Shown: in pieces, positions 42,947-53,419 of the stretch
How positions within the stretch are numbered: the stretch's first letter is position 1
Layout: every line of letters starts with the position of its first letter
Source of the DNA: Flavobacteriales bacterium UBA6057
Lineage (GTDB): Bacteria > Bacteroidota > Bacteroidia > Flavobacteriales_G > Salibacteraceae
Direction: 5' to 3'
Assembly (NCBI GenBank): GCA_002428995.1
Contig: DIYJ01000012.1
Location: 24,255-88,254 of the forward strand
DNA: 64,000 nt
Program-made: the position numbers and the translations under genes
The notes under the pieces: generated by a model
The model's database searches: none
What the model saw: the letters and a program-made list of their open reading frames with translations, nothing else
Told to the model about the DNA's origin: nothing

Positions 42947-43945
42947 TCAGTTTCCCTTGATCCGGGTCCATAGCTCTGCCATTAGCTTTTGGCCATCCCG
43001 CTGGTCTTTGGGTTCTTCAATGAATTCAACCTGTGATTCATTGTCAGCTATGATTCTGTACTTGAATACAAAGTCCTGTGATTCTGGCTCCAGGCTCATC
43101 AGTCCAAAGCGCAGGTCATTGAAGTAGAGGTTTCCATCCTCTTCCTGTATCGTATACCATCCCTTCGAAATATGGATCATGCGCTGCACGCGCTCGTTTT
43201 CCTCCAGGTGCGCAATCAGGTGATGGTTTTTGGGGTAAAACCTGAAGCTGATGGGCTGGGTATCGAAGAATGAATAATCTCCCAAAAGGTAGCCCTCGTC
43301 CGTGTCTACGTTGGCGCTCCACAGAATGGTGTTGAGTGGTGCCGGTCGGGTAGCCATGTCGCTGTACTCGATTCCCTGGTGCTCCAGCGCATTCTTGAAT
43401 TGAACATAGCTAAGCCCTTTTAGCAGGAAGGTCAACGCCAGATAGGAAGAACTGATCCAAAGCCCCAGCTTGTTGTAGCGCGCTCGCCTGGCGTTGCTGC
43501 GCTTCAGTCGCATGGCCATGATCAGGCACACCAGAAACGGCAAGGTGTAAAGCGGATCGATCACAAAGATGGTTTTGAAGGCGAGTCGCAAATCCAGCGG
43601 CCAGAAAAGCTGCGTTCCCCAGGTTGTATGCGCATCCAGCAAGGGATGTGTGACAAAGGCCCAGAAAAAGAGCCAAGACCATGCTTTGATGTCTTTTAGC
43701 TTCTCATACCTCGAAACAAGCCATCCGAATACCGGAGCAAAGACTACGGAGAACGCAATGGAATGTGTGAATCCACGGTGCATGGCCAGTGCCTGGGTAG
43801 TGTCCGTAAAGTGAGAGCTCAGCACATCCAGGTCAGGAATGGTTCCGGCTACGGCTCCGTAGAGCATGGCCTTGTTGCCGACCTTCTTGCCCAATACCAC
43901 CTCCCCTACAGCGGCCCCGAGAACGATTTGTGTCAATGAATCCAT
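42947..43945 (-). CDS. YdjM-family membrane-bound metal-dependent hydrolase
   Basis: 332 aa. The N-terminal 190 residues match the LexA-regulated/YdjM membrane metal-dependent hydrolase family: MDSLTQIVLGAAVGE, GAVAGTIPDLDVLSS, MHRGFTHSIAFS, FWAFVTHPLLDAHTTWGTQLFWP and FVIDPLYTLPF, with His and Asp residues as likely metal ligands and about five membrane helices. The C-terminal part (about 215-330) is a soluble domain rich in Phe, Tyr and Asp. The physiological substrate of the family is not defined. Single gene with its own upstream region. Confidence 0.9.
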   Translation of the reverse strand: MDSLTQIVLGAAVGEVVLGKKVGNKAMLYGAVAGTIPDLDVLSSHFTDTTQALAMHRGFTHSIAFSVVFAPVFGWLVSRYEKLKDIKAWSWLFFWAFVTHPLLDAHTTWGTQLFWPLDLRLAFKTIFVIDPLYTLPFLVCLIMAMRLKRSNARRARYNKLGLWISSSYLALTFLLKGLSYVQFKNALEHQGIEYSDMATRPAPLNTILWSANVDTDEGYLLGDYSFFDTQPISFRFYPKNHHLIAHLEENERVQRMIHISKGWYTIQEEDGNLYFNDLRFGLMSLEPESQDFVFKYRIIADNESQVEFIEEPKDQRDGQKLMAELWTRIKGN

Positions 43946-44162
43946 GCGCAGCGAAGTTAGTCGATGAGGCTTCGGGCAGGTTCCAAATTGAAAGAGGGCG
44001 AAACAAGACTGAATACCCTCGAATCATCCAAAAAATGAACGCTCACAGGAAGGAAATTCCAGAATGTGGAAACCTGTGAGTAGTTGAAAAGTCATAACTC
44101 ATTGATAGTCAGTAGCGTGTGAATTTCGGTTCGTTGTTTTCTAATAGGCATGCCAAATACGA

Positions 44163-47100
44163 ATGGTTATGCGTCTGATTCTACTTACTCTCCTCTGCAT
44201 TTTTAGCCTGCTGAGCCCGTCACTGGTTCACGCACAAACGCTCACTACGCTTCCGCAAAGCGAAATGGAAGTCTGCCGGGAAGCTCAGCCCTTCCAGGTA
44301 CTGCTGATCAACGATTCATCAGCCACATTGAGCAATGTGCAGTTTACGATCGCTCTCCCGCAGGGCATTCAATACGTGGCCAATTCGGTAGTCGAGTCCA
44401 CCTCCTTGAATGTTCAGGAACAAGACGTAAGTCAGAATAGCGGTCTGGTGTTCAGCGCCAATAACCTGCCTGTAGGTGATAGCGTCAAGTTCACCATTCA
44501 GGTGGCGGCTTATCAAGAGGCGATTCCCTATCAAAACACCGGAGCGCTTTTCAGAAATCAGACAACGGTTACGTATACCGGAGGCAGCCAAACGGATGAG
44601 AGCGATGCTTATAACATCCTCTACCCTGCTTTGACCATTCTTTCCGTAGCGCCCAATGCCCAAACATTGCTCAGTGGAAACAGCATCACACGCGACATAT
44701 CTGTCATCAACGGAGGCAATGGGAAAACGGAAACAGTCTACATCACAGACGTTCGAAATTCAGGCTTGCTTACCCTGGATGCCACATCCCTTGGAACCAT
44801 TTCGGGAGACACCATCATCCTCACAGGTGCTGATTTTGCAGGCATTGGCAATGGTGACAACTACTTCGATCAAAATGAATCGTTCACACTGACTCAAACA
44901 CTTTCGGGGACGAGCTGCTCAGATATCACGGTCACTTCAGCGATTCGCGCCTGGTGGGGATGCAGCGGAACACTGACACCAACGGCCACGAGCTACGGTA
45001 ACGTATCCATCGATTTTCAAACACCCAATCTGAAGCTTCTTTCTACGCAGACCTTGGAGTCTTGCTTTGGTGCGGGTATGGCCTCTCAGCAGCAGCTCCG
45101 GGTAGTAAACAAGGGCTCGGGTATTGCATCGGGTGTTCAGCTGTCCATCTTCAAGTCCACTGGTGGCGGCTACAATCAAAACATCTTCTCACGCTTGGAC
45201 GCCTCTTCGCTGCAGTACAAGATTGGAGCGAGCGGGAGCTGGGCGAGTGTGTCAGGAGTTACAACCACCGCCACTCAGAATGCCGGTGACTACAGCTGCC
45301 TGGGTAGCAATCCCATCGGACGTGTGGACTTCACACTGGCGGACTTGCAACCGGGAGATACGGTATTTGTAGCCTGGGACATGTATTCCTGCTGCATCCA
45401 AACCTGCGAAGATGACGCAGTGAAGGGCTGGAAGGCCACGGCAGCCTACACTGATATTTGTGGTACGGCTTCTTACAATACCGATCATACGGGGCAAGGC
45501 CGAAACAACCAGCAGATCTCCTTCACTACAGAAACGCCTACAGACATCATCAACGGGCAGGAAGAGGACTACACCTTCATCGTTTCCAGCTTTAAGAACA
45601 CCCTGCCGGTTGGCACCGGGGCGAATTACAAGGTCACCTTTACGCTCGATGCGGGCCTGGTATATGAAGACATGCGCTTCCACTCGAATGGTGTGGAGTG
45701 GTCACCGCTCTCGGTGAACTATTCCGGAAACACAGTGGTCGCCCTCTTCCCTTCCACGGCTCCGTTTACAGTGCCTAAGAGTGAGATCAACCTCACGCTC
45801 TCTGGAAACTGCGGGACATCAGGCTGGAAGACCATTGAACTGGACATGGCTTATGTGCCCGATACAACATGTACCACGGTTTGCGAAATTCCCATCGAGT
45901 GTGATCATCAGGTAACGACTTACCTGCACTGTCCACTCGGACCCTGCGATGGGCCCAGTGTACTGAGCTTCGCAGCAGTAAGAACAAATTTTGGCGCTCC
46001 TGATAATAACCTGGACGGCTTGGCCGATGGTAGCGGGGCGCTTAACATGAACGAGGTGAAGGTGAATCGCGCGATGGTAGGAGATACCATCCGTGGCTCT
46101 GTAGCGGCCGTCATTGAATCTACGGGCGGTTCCTGGTCCTACGGAGCATTCACCTCTTCCGTGGATTACGGAAGTGTGTTGGCAGTGATCGGTTCTGAGT
46201 TGGTCATTTATGATTCCAGTGCCGACACTACCTACACGCTCACCGGATTGACGTACTCCACCTCTACCAATTCCAATCAACGCGACTTTACCTTCGACCT
46301 GGACGTGGCTTCCCTTGCAGCGATCGATGCCAGTCTCACCGGCTATGCTTACGGGCAAGGCGACTCCGTAGAGCTGCATGTAGACTATGAAGTGACGGGT
46401 AGTGTTGCCGGCCTGCTGAAGGAGTGCACCTTCCTCAACGAGTTTTACCTGAGCACGGTAGCCAATCCCGGCAACGGACAAAAAGACTTCTGCAACTTCA
46501 AGAACGGCCGCATCACACTCATTGGTTACGGCTGGAGAAACAACTCAGCCGGCAATGCCACGGTGAATTCCTGCACCAAGGTGGTCAATCAATACTTCGG
46601 GATGTCCATCGGAGACATGTCTTCCAACTACGGTGGAGGCAATCTCTTCCCCTACGAGGCGCGTCAGTGGGGACATCTCAAGGAAGCGTGGTTGGTGATT
46701 CCACCAAACTACTCTCACGTAAATACGGTGATCCGTCAGTGGAGAACCCGCAGAACCAATGCTACTACTTCACAAACAGTATCCTCTGTTTCTCCAGATG
46801 CCGTAAATGGCGATACGCTTTACTTCAACGTGGATCAGTACTATGCAGCATCTCAGTTTGCCAAGAGCGATGATGGTTTCCACGGTCGTTTCCAGGTAGA
46901 GCTCGCACCCACCTGCGATGTGCCAGAAAACACGTACCAGGATCTGGTTTGGATTTTCAACTACCAGAAGTCTGAAAAGATTGACGCAGCAGAGTCAGGA
47001 CAGGTGTTTGCAGGATCCAACGACAGAATACGCTACCAGCGCTCTACGCTGCAACCCTTGTCCAACAATCCATGGCAGGACGCCAACACCCGCGAGGTGG

Positions 47101-50100
47101 TATGGGATTACAAGCTGAAGAATGCTTCCGGGTCGGATGCAGATCACGCCTGGATTCGCCTGGTGCCACCACCCAATTTTACCATCGATTCCGTTGTGAA
47201 CGATGCCAATGGTCAGGCTTTGACGGTGCAAAACGATTTGTACCTCGTAGGAACGGTTGGTGCCAATTCCACGGCTGACTTCAGTATCTACGGGAACTTC
47301 TCCAACTGCGATACTGTGTTGATGGAGACCTATGCCGGGTATGAGTGTACGGGTTATCCGGATGACTTTGCCAGCTTCTCCTGCCCTTATGAATACTACG
47401 TGTTGTACGTAGAGCCAAAGCCAGCGGCCTATCAAACCAGGATTTCCACCGAATTGGCGGAAGACCCTTGCAGCCCTGAGCTGGATGTAGTGGTGGACAT
47501 TACCAGTGTGAAGACCGCGCACATGTTTGACATGAGCATTGACTTCATCACTGCGGATACCAACAAGATCAAGGTGAAGGACGGCACGAGTGAATTCCAG
47601 TACAACATTTCCAGTGCCTACGCTTCGGTTGCTGATCCTGGTTACAGCAGCAATAACTACTCATACGACATCAATAATTACGATCCTTCGTTCGAGATGA
47701 ACGGCATCCCCGGGGTGTTGGACATCAATAACAACCGCTACCGATTGAAGTCTACCCTCGAACTGGGCGATCAATTCGTGAATGGCGACTTCCTCCAGAT
47801 TCAGATCAACGGTGCCAATGCCTGCGATGTGCAATTGCCGACCATCAATCTCGCTGTTGATCCGAGCATCAGCTTTGAAAAGGACCAGTCAGCTGGACTG
47901 CACACCGATGTGATCGATAGCTGGAGCGCTTCCTGGGGAGATTATGACAATGACGGCTATGATGATCTGTTTGTGCCCTCCAAGGACGTCAACGCGACCA
48001 ATATCCTGTATCACAACAACCAGGATGGCACCTTCAGCAAGGTGACCAGCGGGCCGATTGTAGAGGATCTGGGTGCCGCAGTGTCTGGAAGCTGGGGAGA
48101 TTATGACAACGATGGTGACCTCGATCTCTTTGTCGCCTACGTGGCCAACGCTCCTAACCGACTCTACAGAAACAACGGAGACGGCACCTTTACCAACGTG
48201 GAAGGGCTTTCGATCACCAATGAAGGCATCTACAGCCACTCGGTAGCGTGGGCGGATTACAACAAGGATGGAAACCTCGACCTGGTGATGACCAACTTCC
48301 ACCCTACGCACTTCAACTTCCTCTATGCCGGAGACGGTGCGGGTGGCTTCACGGCAGACCAGAGCAGTGTGATTGCACAATCGGCTACTTCAGCCGTTGG
48401 CGTGGCCTGGGGTGACTATGACAATGACGGAGATGCAGACCTCTTCATCGCCAACACCAACGGAGAAAACAATCAGCTCTTCCGCAACGATGCCGGTGCG
48501 TTCACCGAAATCACTTCAGGCGAAGTGGTGAATGATGGTGGTCACTCCGTGGGCGGAACCTGGGGCGACTATGACAGCGATGGTGACCTGGATCTGTTTG
48601 TAACAAACTCTACGAATACAGAGCCTAACTTCCTCTACACCAACAACGGAGACGGCACCTTCCAGCGCGTTACCACCGGTGCAGTGGCGACAGATCAGTC
48701 CAACTCACACGGTGCCTCATGGATTGATTACGACAACGATGGCGATCTGGACCTGACCGTGGCCAACGATCAGGGAAGCAAGAATTACCTCTACTCTAAC
48801 AATGGCAACGGCACCTTCACCAAGCTCGCCAACGCCATTACAGACGATAAAAGAAACTCCTACGGAGTCGCGTGGTCCGACTTCGACAATGACGGAGACT
48901 ACGACCTCTACGTTGCAAACAAGGGGAACAGTACCAACGAATTCTTCATCAACGGCAAGGGCTCCTGTACCAATCACATCGGTGTGAATCTGGTGGGATG
49001 CATGTCAAACCGTGACGGCATCGGAGCGACCATTCGTGTCAAGGCGACCATCAACGGAACTTCGCTTTGGCAGACCAAACATGTCTCGACTCAGACATCG
49101 GGCATGGCCGGACAGAATTCGAACAAGCTGCTCTTTGGGTTGCGGGACGCGAATTCGGTGGACAGCCTTGTGGTGGAATGGCCATCTGGGGTTGTCACCC
49201 GAATCGCTAATCCTGTGATCAACCAGATCCACCTGATCAACGAAGACTGCGCCTCCAAGGTGTGTGGTGTGCTGTTCAACGATCAGGACGAGGATGGCGT
49301 TCAGGGCCCGGGTGAAAAGGGAATTCCAAACTACAGCCTGACAGTTGCTCCCGGAGGTTTCAAGGTATACACAGATGACAATGGCTACTACCAGTTCTAC
49401 GCGGCTGACGGCTCCTACTCCATCAGCGTTGATACGAGTTCCAACTGGTCTCAAACCTTCCCAGTGGGCGGAGGAACGCAAAATCTGGTGGTTGATCAGA
49501 ACATCACCGCAGAGTATTGTGGAAATGACTTTGGTCTGAACTCCACCTGTGATGATCCTGATCTGGAAGTCAGCTTGGGAACCACCGCCTTCCGAAGAGG
49601 ACTCACCAACCAGTTCAACGTAGTGGTGTCCAATCGTGGTGCCTACGATGCCACCGATGACATTGAGGTCGTGTTGACCATGACAGAGAATGTCTACATC
49701 ATGGATGAAGACTGGCTGGAGCAGTCAGCTCCTCCCGGATATCTCAAGTACAGCAAGACATTCAGCGGTTTGGAGCAATTGTCTGATACGCTCTTTGAAT
49801 TGACCGATTCCGTTGCTCTGAGTGCATCGCTGGATGAGCTGGTGACCGTAGATGCTGAGATCTTCTACGAGGAAGCCGAATGCGACACCGGTAACAACAC
49901 CTTCTCAATGACGGACGTGGTAGTAGGCTCCGTAGATCCCAACGACAAGGCCGTGCTGGTGCAGGAAGTAGGATTGGCTGAGGTAGCCTATCGAAACGAG
50001 ATCCTGGTCTACAAGATCCGGTTCCAGAACGTAGGAAACTATGCCGCCCGCATTGTGCGCATTGAGGATGAGCTGTCGCCAGACCTTGACTGGAGCACCT

Positions 50101-50618
50101 TCCAGCCTGAGAGTTCTTCTCACCCCTTCACCGTTTCCATTGTTGACGGAGTAGTACAATGGGTGAACCGCAACATTGAATTGCCAGACTCTGCCTCTGA
50201 TCCCGAAGGAAGCCAGGGCTACGTCACCTTCACCATTCAGCCTCGCAAGGATCTGGACATCTACACACGCATCGACAATGATGCCCGCATCCAGTTTGAC
50301 TACAATGAGTTCATCGTAACGAATAATACTACCATCTATGTGAAGCCTGTTGACTTTGAGGTGGTTAAGCCAACGGTGACAGTGTTTCCAAATCCGGCTG
50401 TGGATCAGTTGAACGTGGTGCTGGTAGATCCCGACAAGCAGCTGATGGAGATTCAGCACATCGAGATTCTTGACATGAATGGAACACCTGTTCTGCAGGA
50501 ATTTGGGGTGCGATCCTTGAAGCATCTGATGGAGTTAGGAAACCTCAGAAGGGGAGTCTACATCGTTCAGGTATACCACGAAGGTGCAAGGTTCACCACA
50601 AGACTGATTGTTACTTGA
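44163..50618 (+). CDS. Giant T9SS protein with FG-GAP/VCBS, ASPIC/UnbV and DUF11-like domains
   Basis: 2151 aa. Signal peptide (LILLTLLCIFSLLSPSLVHAQ) and then about 1200 residues of Ig-like, DUF11-type conserved repeats. From about 1255 to 1610 come at least seven FG-GAP/VCBS repeats with calcium loops (WGDYDNDGDLDLF and close variants). An ASPIC/UnbV domain follows (about 1610-1700, GIGATIRVKATING and VVEWPSG), an SdrD-B-like repeat (VCGVLFNDQDEDGVQG), a CARDB/DUF11 region, a DPNDK-type DUF (about 1920-2060) and a type A sorting tail (VFPNPAVDQLNVVL, ILDMNGTPV, NLRRGVYIVQV). It is predicted to be a large secreted adhesin. The near-identical FG-GAP units suggest recent internal duplication. 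Confidence 0.87.
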   Translation: MVMRLILLTLLCIFSLLSPSLVHAQTLTTLPQSEMEVCREAQPFQVLLINDSSATLSNVQFTIALPQGIQYVANSVVESTSLNVQEQDVSQNSGLVFSANNLPVGDSVKFTIQVAAYQEAIPYQNTGALFRNQTTVTYTGGSQTDESDAYNILYPALTILSVAPNAQTLLSGNSITRDISVINGGNGKTETVYITDVRNSGLLTLDATSLGTISGDTIILTGADFAGIGNGDNYFDQNESFTLTQTLSGTSCSDITVTSAIRAWWGCSGTLTPTATSYGNVSIDFQTPNLKLLSTQTLESCFGAGMASQQQLRVVNKGSGIASGVQLSIFKSTGGGYNQNIFSRLDASSLQYKIGASGSWASVSGVTTTATQNAGDYSCLGSNPIGRVDFTLADLQPGDTVFVAWDMYSCCIQTCEDDAVKGWKATAAYTDICGTASYNTDHTGQGRNNQQISFTTETPTDIINGQEEDYTFIVSSFKNTLPVGTGANYKVTFTLDAGLVYEDMRFHSNGVEWSPLSVNYSGNTVVALFPSTAPFTVPKSEINLTLSGNCGTSGWKTIELDMAYVPDTTCTTVCEIPIECDHQVTTYLHCPLGPCDGPSVLSFAAVRTNFGAPDNNLDGLADGSGALNMNEVKVNRAMVGDTIRGSVAAVIESTGGSWSYGAFTSSVDYGSVLAVIGSELVIYDSSADTTYTLTGLTYSTSTNSNQRDFTFDLDVASLAAIDASLTGYAYGQGDSVELHVDYEVTGSVAGLLKECTFLNEFYLSTVANPGNGQKDFCNFKNGRITLIGYGWRNNSAGNATVNSCTKVVNQYFGMSIGDMSSNYGGGNLFPYEARQWGHLKEAWLVIPPNYSHVNTVIRQWRTRRTNATTSQTVSSVSPDAVNGDTLYFNVDQYYAASQFAKSDDGFHGRFQVELAPTCDVPENTYQDLVWIFNYQKSEKIDAAESGQVFAGSNDRIRYQRSTLQPLSNNPWQDANTREVVWDYKLKNASGSDADHAWIRLVPPPNFTIDSVVNDANGQALTVQNDLYLVGTVGANSTADFSIYGNFSNCDTVLMETYAGYECTGYPDDFASFSCPYEYYVLYVEPKPAAYQTRISTELAEDPCSPELDVVVDITSVKTAHMFDMSIDFITADTNKIKVKDGTSEFQYNISSAYASVADPGYSSNNYSYDINNYDPSFEMNGIPGVLDINNNRYRLKSTLELGDQFVNGDFLQIQINGANACDVQLPTINLAVDPSISFEKDQSAGLHTDVIDSWSASWGDYDNDGYDDLFVPSKDVNATNILYHNNQDGTFSKVTSGPIVEDLGAAVSGSWGDYDNDGDLDLFVAYVANAPNRLYRNNGDGTFTNVEGLSITNEGIYSHSVAWADYNKDGNLDLVMTNFHPTHFNFLYAGDGAGGFTADQSSVIAQSATSAVGVAWGDYDNDGDADLFIANTNGENNQLFRNDAGAFTEITSGEVVNDGGHSVGGTWGDYDSDGDLDLFVTNSTNTEPNFLYTNNGDGTFQRVTTGAVATDQSNSHGASWIDYDNDGDLDLTVANDQGSKNYLYSNNGNGTFTKLANAITDDKRNSYGVAWSDFDNDGDYDLYVANKGNSTNEFFINGKGSCTNHIGVNLVGCMSNRDGIGATIRVKATINGTSLWQTKHVSTQTSGMAGQNSNKLLFGLRDANSVDSLVVEWPSGVVTRIANPVINQIHLINEDCASKVCGVLFNDQDEDGVQGPGEKGIPNYSLTVAPGGFKVYTDDNGYYQFYAADGSYSISVDTSSNWSQTFPVGGGTQNLVVDQNITAEYCGNDFGLNSTCDDPDLEVSLGTTAFRRGLTNQFNVVVSNRGAYDATDDIEVVLTMTENVYIMDEDWLEQSAPPGYLKYSKTFSGLEQLSDTLFELTDSVALSASLDELVTVDAEIFYEEAECDTGNNTFSMTDVVVGSVDPNDKAVLVQEVGLAEVAYRNEILVYKIRFQNVGNYAARIVRIEDELSPDLDWSTFQPESSSHPFTVSIVDGVVQWVNRNIELPDSASDPEGSQGYVTFTIQPRKDLDIYTRIDNDARIQFDYNEFIVTNNTTIYVKPVDFEVVKPTVTVFPNPAVDQLNVVLVDPDKQLMEIQHIEILDMNGTPVLQEFGVRSLKHLMELGNLRRGVYIVQVYHEGARFTTRLIVT

Positions 50619-50641
50619 TGGGCCCTACCCGTCAGGCATGC

Positions 50642-50678
50642 AGAGGCCAGGCTCACTAAGAGTCTGGCCTTCTTTATA
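50642..50678 (+). terminator. Rho-independent terminator of the giant T9SS gene
   Basis: AGGCCAG (50644-50650) pairs with CTGGCCT (50664-50670), followed by TCTTTAT. It lies 26 bp past the stop codon. Confidence 0.65.
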
Positions 50679-50817
50679 TGAAGAGCTTTTGCATCTGATC
50701 CCGTAGGATAGGCTAAAGAGCATGGTCAACGACTGACGTTTTATGCACCGCGGATTTCAACACGGCCAGCCTCACCTTTGTGTAACCTATGCCTGCTGCC
50801 AAAAAGCGATGAGCCGC

Positions 50818-52452
50818 TTATTTGATCACCAAAACGTTTTCAAAACTTTGAATGAAGAGCGCACCATCCGCTGATAAACTGCCCGGTAGCTCACCCACGA
50901 TCAAATCTTCCACCTGCACCACACTGGAGGCTGTTTTGTTCTTCGTGGAAATTTTCATGACGTATCCTGCATTTAAGGTTTCATCCAGTCTCATGCTTTC
51001 CGTGAGTGTGTATTGCATACCACCGGCATTCCAGGTGCTTACATCGCTGTATTGTCCCTTTTGATATCCATCTACCTCTGCCCTGGCGATGACATAATAG
51101 CTCTCTCCTACTTGCAGCAGTCTCAGCGTCAACGCTTCTTTCAGCTTGGATTCTTTGGCAGGTTTGATGGCTGGCATGGGATACACGGCCTGGAGCTTCC
51201 CATCGTTGCTCAGGTGTGCGATCATGAAAACCATTTCATTTCCGTTGGATGTGTTTTTAACCGCCTGGCAAAGCACCATGTATTCGTTATCCGATGTGGT
51301 CAACACATCCTGGATCATCGGCATTTTGAACTTCTTGACTTTCACCTTTTCCTTTAACGGCTGGACGCTCTTCAGCTCCAGGTCTTCGTTGGCGTAGTTC
51401 TGAGCCCAAAGCTCCTTCGTGCCCGAAACCTTTGCAACGCTCAGACCTATGTTGCCTCCTGACATTCCGTTAGAGGTGGTAGTGAATATCAAAACATCGT
51501 TTTCTTCATTCTTTACGAATGTTGAAGGCTGTACGCCATGTTGGCCACCGGTTTTGTTGATGGACAAAGGAATCTGGGCATCTTCTTTCGCTTCCTCATC
51601 TATGAGCAGCAGTCTGAATTTCTCCTTTGAAGAGAAGAGGATGCCGGTAGAACCGTTCTCCAATCGGGCATAGTTCAATTCACCTGGGAAGAAAGCTTCA
51701 GGCATTTTGATCTCAGACCGATGCAACCATTCTGCTGTCCGTAGGTCGATGATTCCGCTAAGGAATACATCAGATCCAGAAATGGCCATCATGCCGCCCA
51801 TGTATGCTGTCCCGTCCTTTGGCATGTAGGAGTTCCGAGCCTTGAATATGAGTCGCGAAAGCTCACTCTGAGGCGGAGGCATGATCAGGTAATTGTTGCG
51901 CTCAATCGCGTTTGTTTCTCTGGGGTAGTAAACCTGCGCCCAGAAGCGCTCGTTCAGTTCCTTGCTTTCGCTTTTCTGAAACCTGAACCGCTGAAAGACT
52001 CCGAGCGATCCATACTTGGGTTGGAAAGAACCATAGACCAGGTCAGGCTTTCCGGCCAACACTGGATTTTTGATGAAAGCTGCCTCTACCCCTTCGATCT
52101 GTTGCCTTGCTTCACTGCTGGCTGCATTAAAAGTTTGGGTCTTATACTTGGTCAGGTTCTCAGCCTTGTTTTCAAAAGTCTCGGTGTTCGACTGAGCACC
52201 TTGTTGGTTGTAAGTGTGTACCTCTACCATTTCGGCCCCGCTCTTCTTATCGTTGAAAACGGAAAACTTGTACAATTCTGTTTTGTCGCTATTCCAGAAC
52301 ATTCCGGCATTGGTGACCATGCCCTTTTTCTTGGCCTTGCCAGCAGCCTTTGACCATGTGGTTTTGAGTGTGGTGCTTTTCAGTTGCTGGGCATTACCGA
52401 ATAGTGCCACGGTAAGGGACAATGCTGTTGCCAATACGATGCTGCGTTTCAT
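50818..52452 (-). CDS. Exported protein of unknown function
   Basis: 544 aa from the ATG at 52452, which opens a signal peptide (MKRSIVLATALSLTVALFGNAQQ). The mature protein is a soluble, beta-rich chain with no domain recognised; notable segments are FSVFNDKKSGAEMVEVHTYN, LSGIIDLRTAEWLHRSEI, GGNIGLSVAKVSG and MVLCQAVKNTSNGNEMVFMIAHLS. The pattern of repeated strand pairs suggests a beta-propeller. No T9SS tail or lipobox is present, so it is probably periplasmic. It is a single gene, and the 256 bp upstream to 52708 show no other feature. Confidence 0.7.
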   Translation of the reverse strand: MKRSIVLATALSLTVALFGNAQQLKSTTLKTTWSKAAGKAKKKGMVTNAGMFWNSDKTELYKFSVFNDKKSGAEMVEVHTYNQQGAQSNTETFENKAENLTKYKTQTFNAASSEARQQIEGVEAAFIKNPVLAGKPDLVYGSFQPKYGSLGVFQRFRFQKSESKELNERFWAQVYYPRETNAIERNNYLIMPPPQSELSRLIFKARNSYMPKDGTAYMGGMMAISGSDVFLSGIIDLRTAEWLHRSEIKMPEAFFPGELNYARLENGSTGILFSSKEKFRLLLIDEEAKEDAQIPLSINKTGGQHGVQPSTFVKNEENDVLIFTTTSNGMSGGNIGLSVAKVSGTKELWAQNYANEDLELKSVQPLKEKVKVKKFKMPMIQDVLTTSDNEYMVLCQAVKNTSNGNEMVFMIAHLSNDGKLQAVYPMPAIKPAKESKLKEALTLRLLQVGESYYVIARAEVDGYQKGQYSDVSTWNAGGMQYTLTESMRLDETLNAGYVMKISTKNKTASSVVQVEDLIVGELPGSLSADGALFIQSFENVLVIK

Positions 52453-52708
52453 GTCTTTCACTTTTGTTTTGGAATGATTGAATTCAGGAGCGTTTGCAGA
52501 GTATATCCGGGTTCTTTTCAGGGCGAGGCCTATTGGGGACGGTACAGCCAATGCCTGAAGTATCCAGAACCAGTGGGAAGTTGTTCGCTCTCAAGGAGGC
52601 GAAGCTATTCCTGGCGTAGCGCGTGTTGCTACGTAGTAATACGGATGTAGCCCGGTAGATTTACTGAAATCGCTAAGAAGATGTTTGAACTCTGAAAGTC
52701 GTTCCGCT

Positions 52709-53347
52709 CTAGTCTACTAACCCATGCTTGAGTCCATAGCGAATGAGCCCTGCAACGTTTTTCACGTCCAGCTTCTTCATCATGTTGAGCCTATGTGTCT
52801 CCACAGTGCGGACCGAAATGAAGAGCTTCTCACTGATTTCCTTGGTACTGTAGCCACTGGCCACGAGTTGGAGTACTTCCAATTCACGCTCAGACAACTT
52901 CGGGCCGCTTTGGACATTGGTTTCAGTGTGTTGACGAAGCAAGGCATCTGTAACATCTGCTGAGTAAAACGGAGTTCCCTGGGCGACAGACTGAACCGCG
53001 CGAAGGATTTCTTCTCCTGGAGCAGTTTTGACCACAAATCCATTGGCTCCGGCCTGCATGAGTGCTTTGATCAAGGTCGGGTCGTTGTGAACGGAGAGCA
53101 CCAATACATGAAGTTCCGGGAAAAGCTCGCGGGCTTGCTTCACCAATTCTAAACCACTCATTTTGGGCATGTCCAAATCGGTCATGAGCACATCCACCTG
53201 AAGCGCTTTCAACTGCTGCAGCGCCTGCAACCCCGATGTAGCGGTAGCCACTACCTCCAATTCATCAGAAACGGAAAGAATACGCGCCAATCCAGCTAAA
53301 ACCAAAGGATGGTCATCAACGATGACGATGCGTGTGCGTTTGCTCAT
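52709..53347 (-). CDS. NarL/LuxR-type response regulator
   Basis: 212 aa. Receiver domain with D11/D12, phosphoacceptor D57 in VLMTDLDMP, S86 in LVLSVHND and the VVKT lysine; a linker (about 125-150); then a LuxR-type HTH (LSERELEVLQLVASGYSTKEISEKLFISVRTVETHRLNMMKKL). It is likely to control transcription when phosphorylated. No histidine kinase is adjacent, so it is an orphan in this window. Confidence 0.92.
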   Translation of the reverse strand: MSKRTRIVIVDDHPLVLAGLARILSVSDELEVVATATSGLQALQQLKALQVDVLMTDLDMPKMSGLELVKQARELFPELHVLVLSVHNDPTLIKALMQAGANGFVVKTAPGEEILRAVQSVAQGTPFYSADVTDALLRQHTETNVQSGPKLSERELEVLQLVASGYSTKEISEKLFISVRTVETHRLNMMKKLDVKNVAGLIRYGLKHGLVD

Positions 53348-53419
53348 GCCAAAATAACTCTAGCGCTCAAGCCAATCCAAATCCAGTACAATCCCCCAAT
53401 GATCTAATCATCTGATCAT

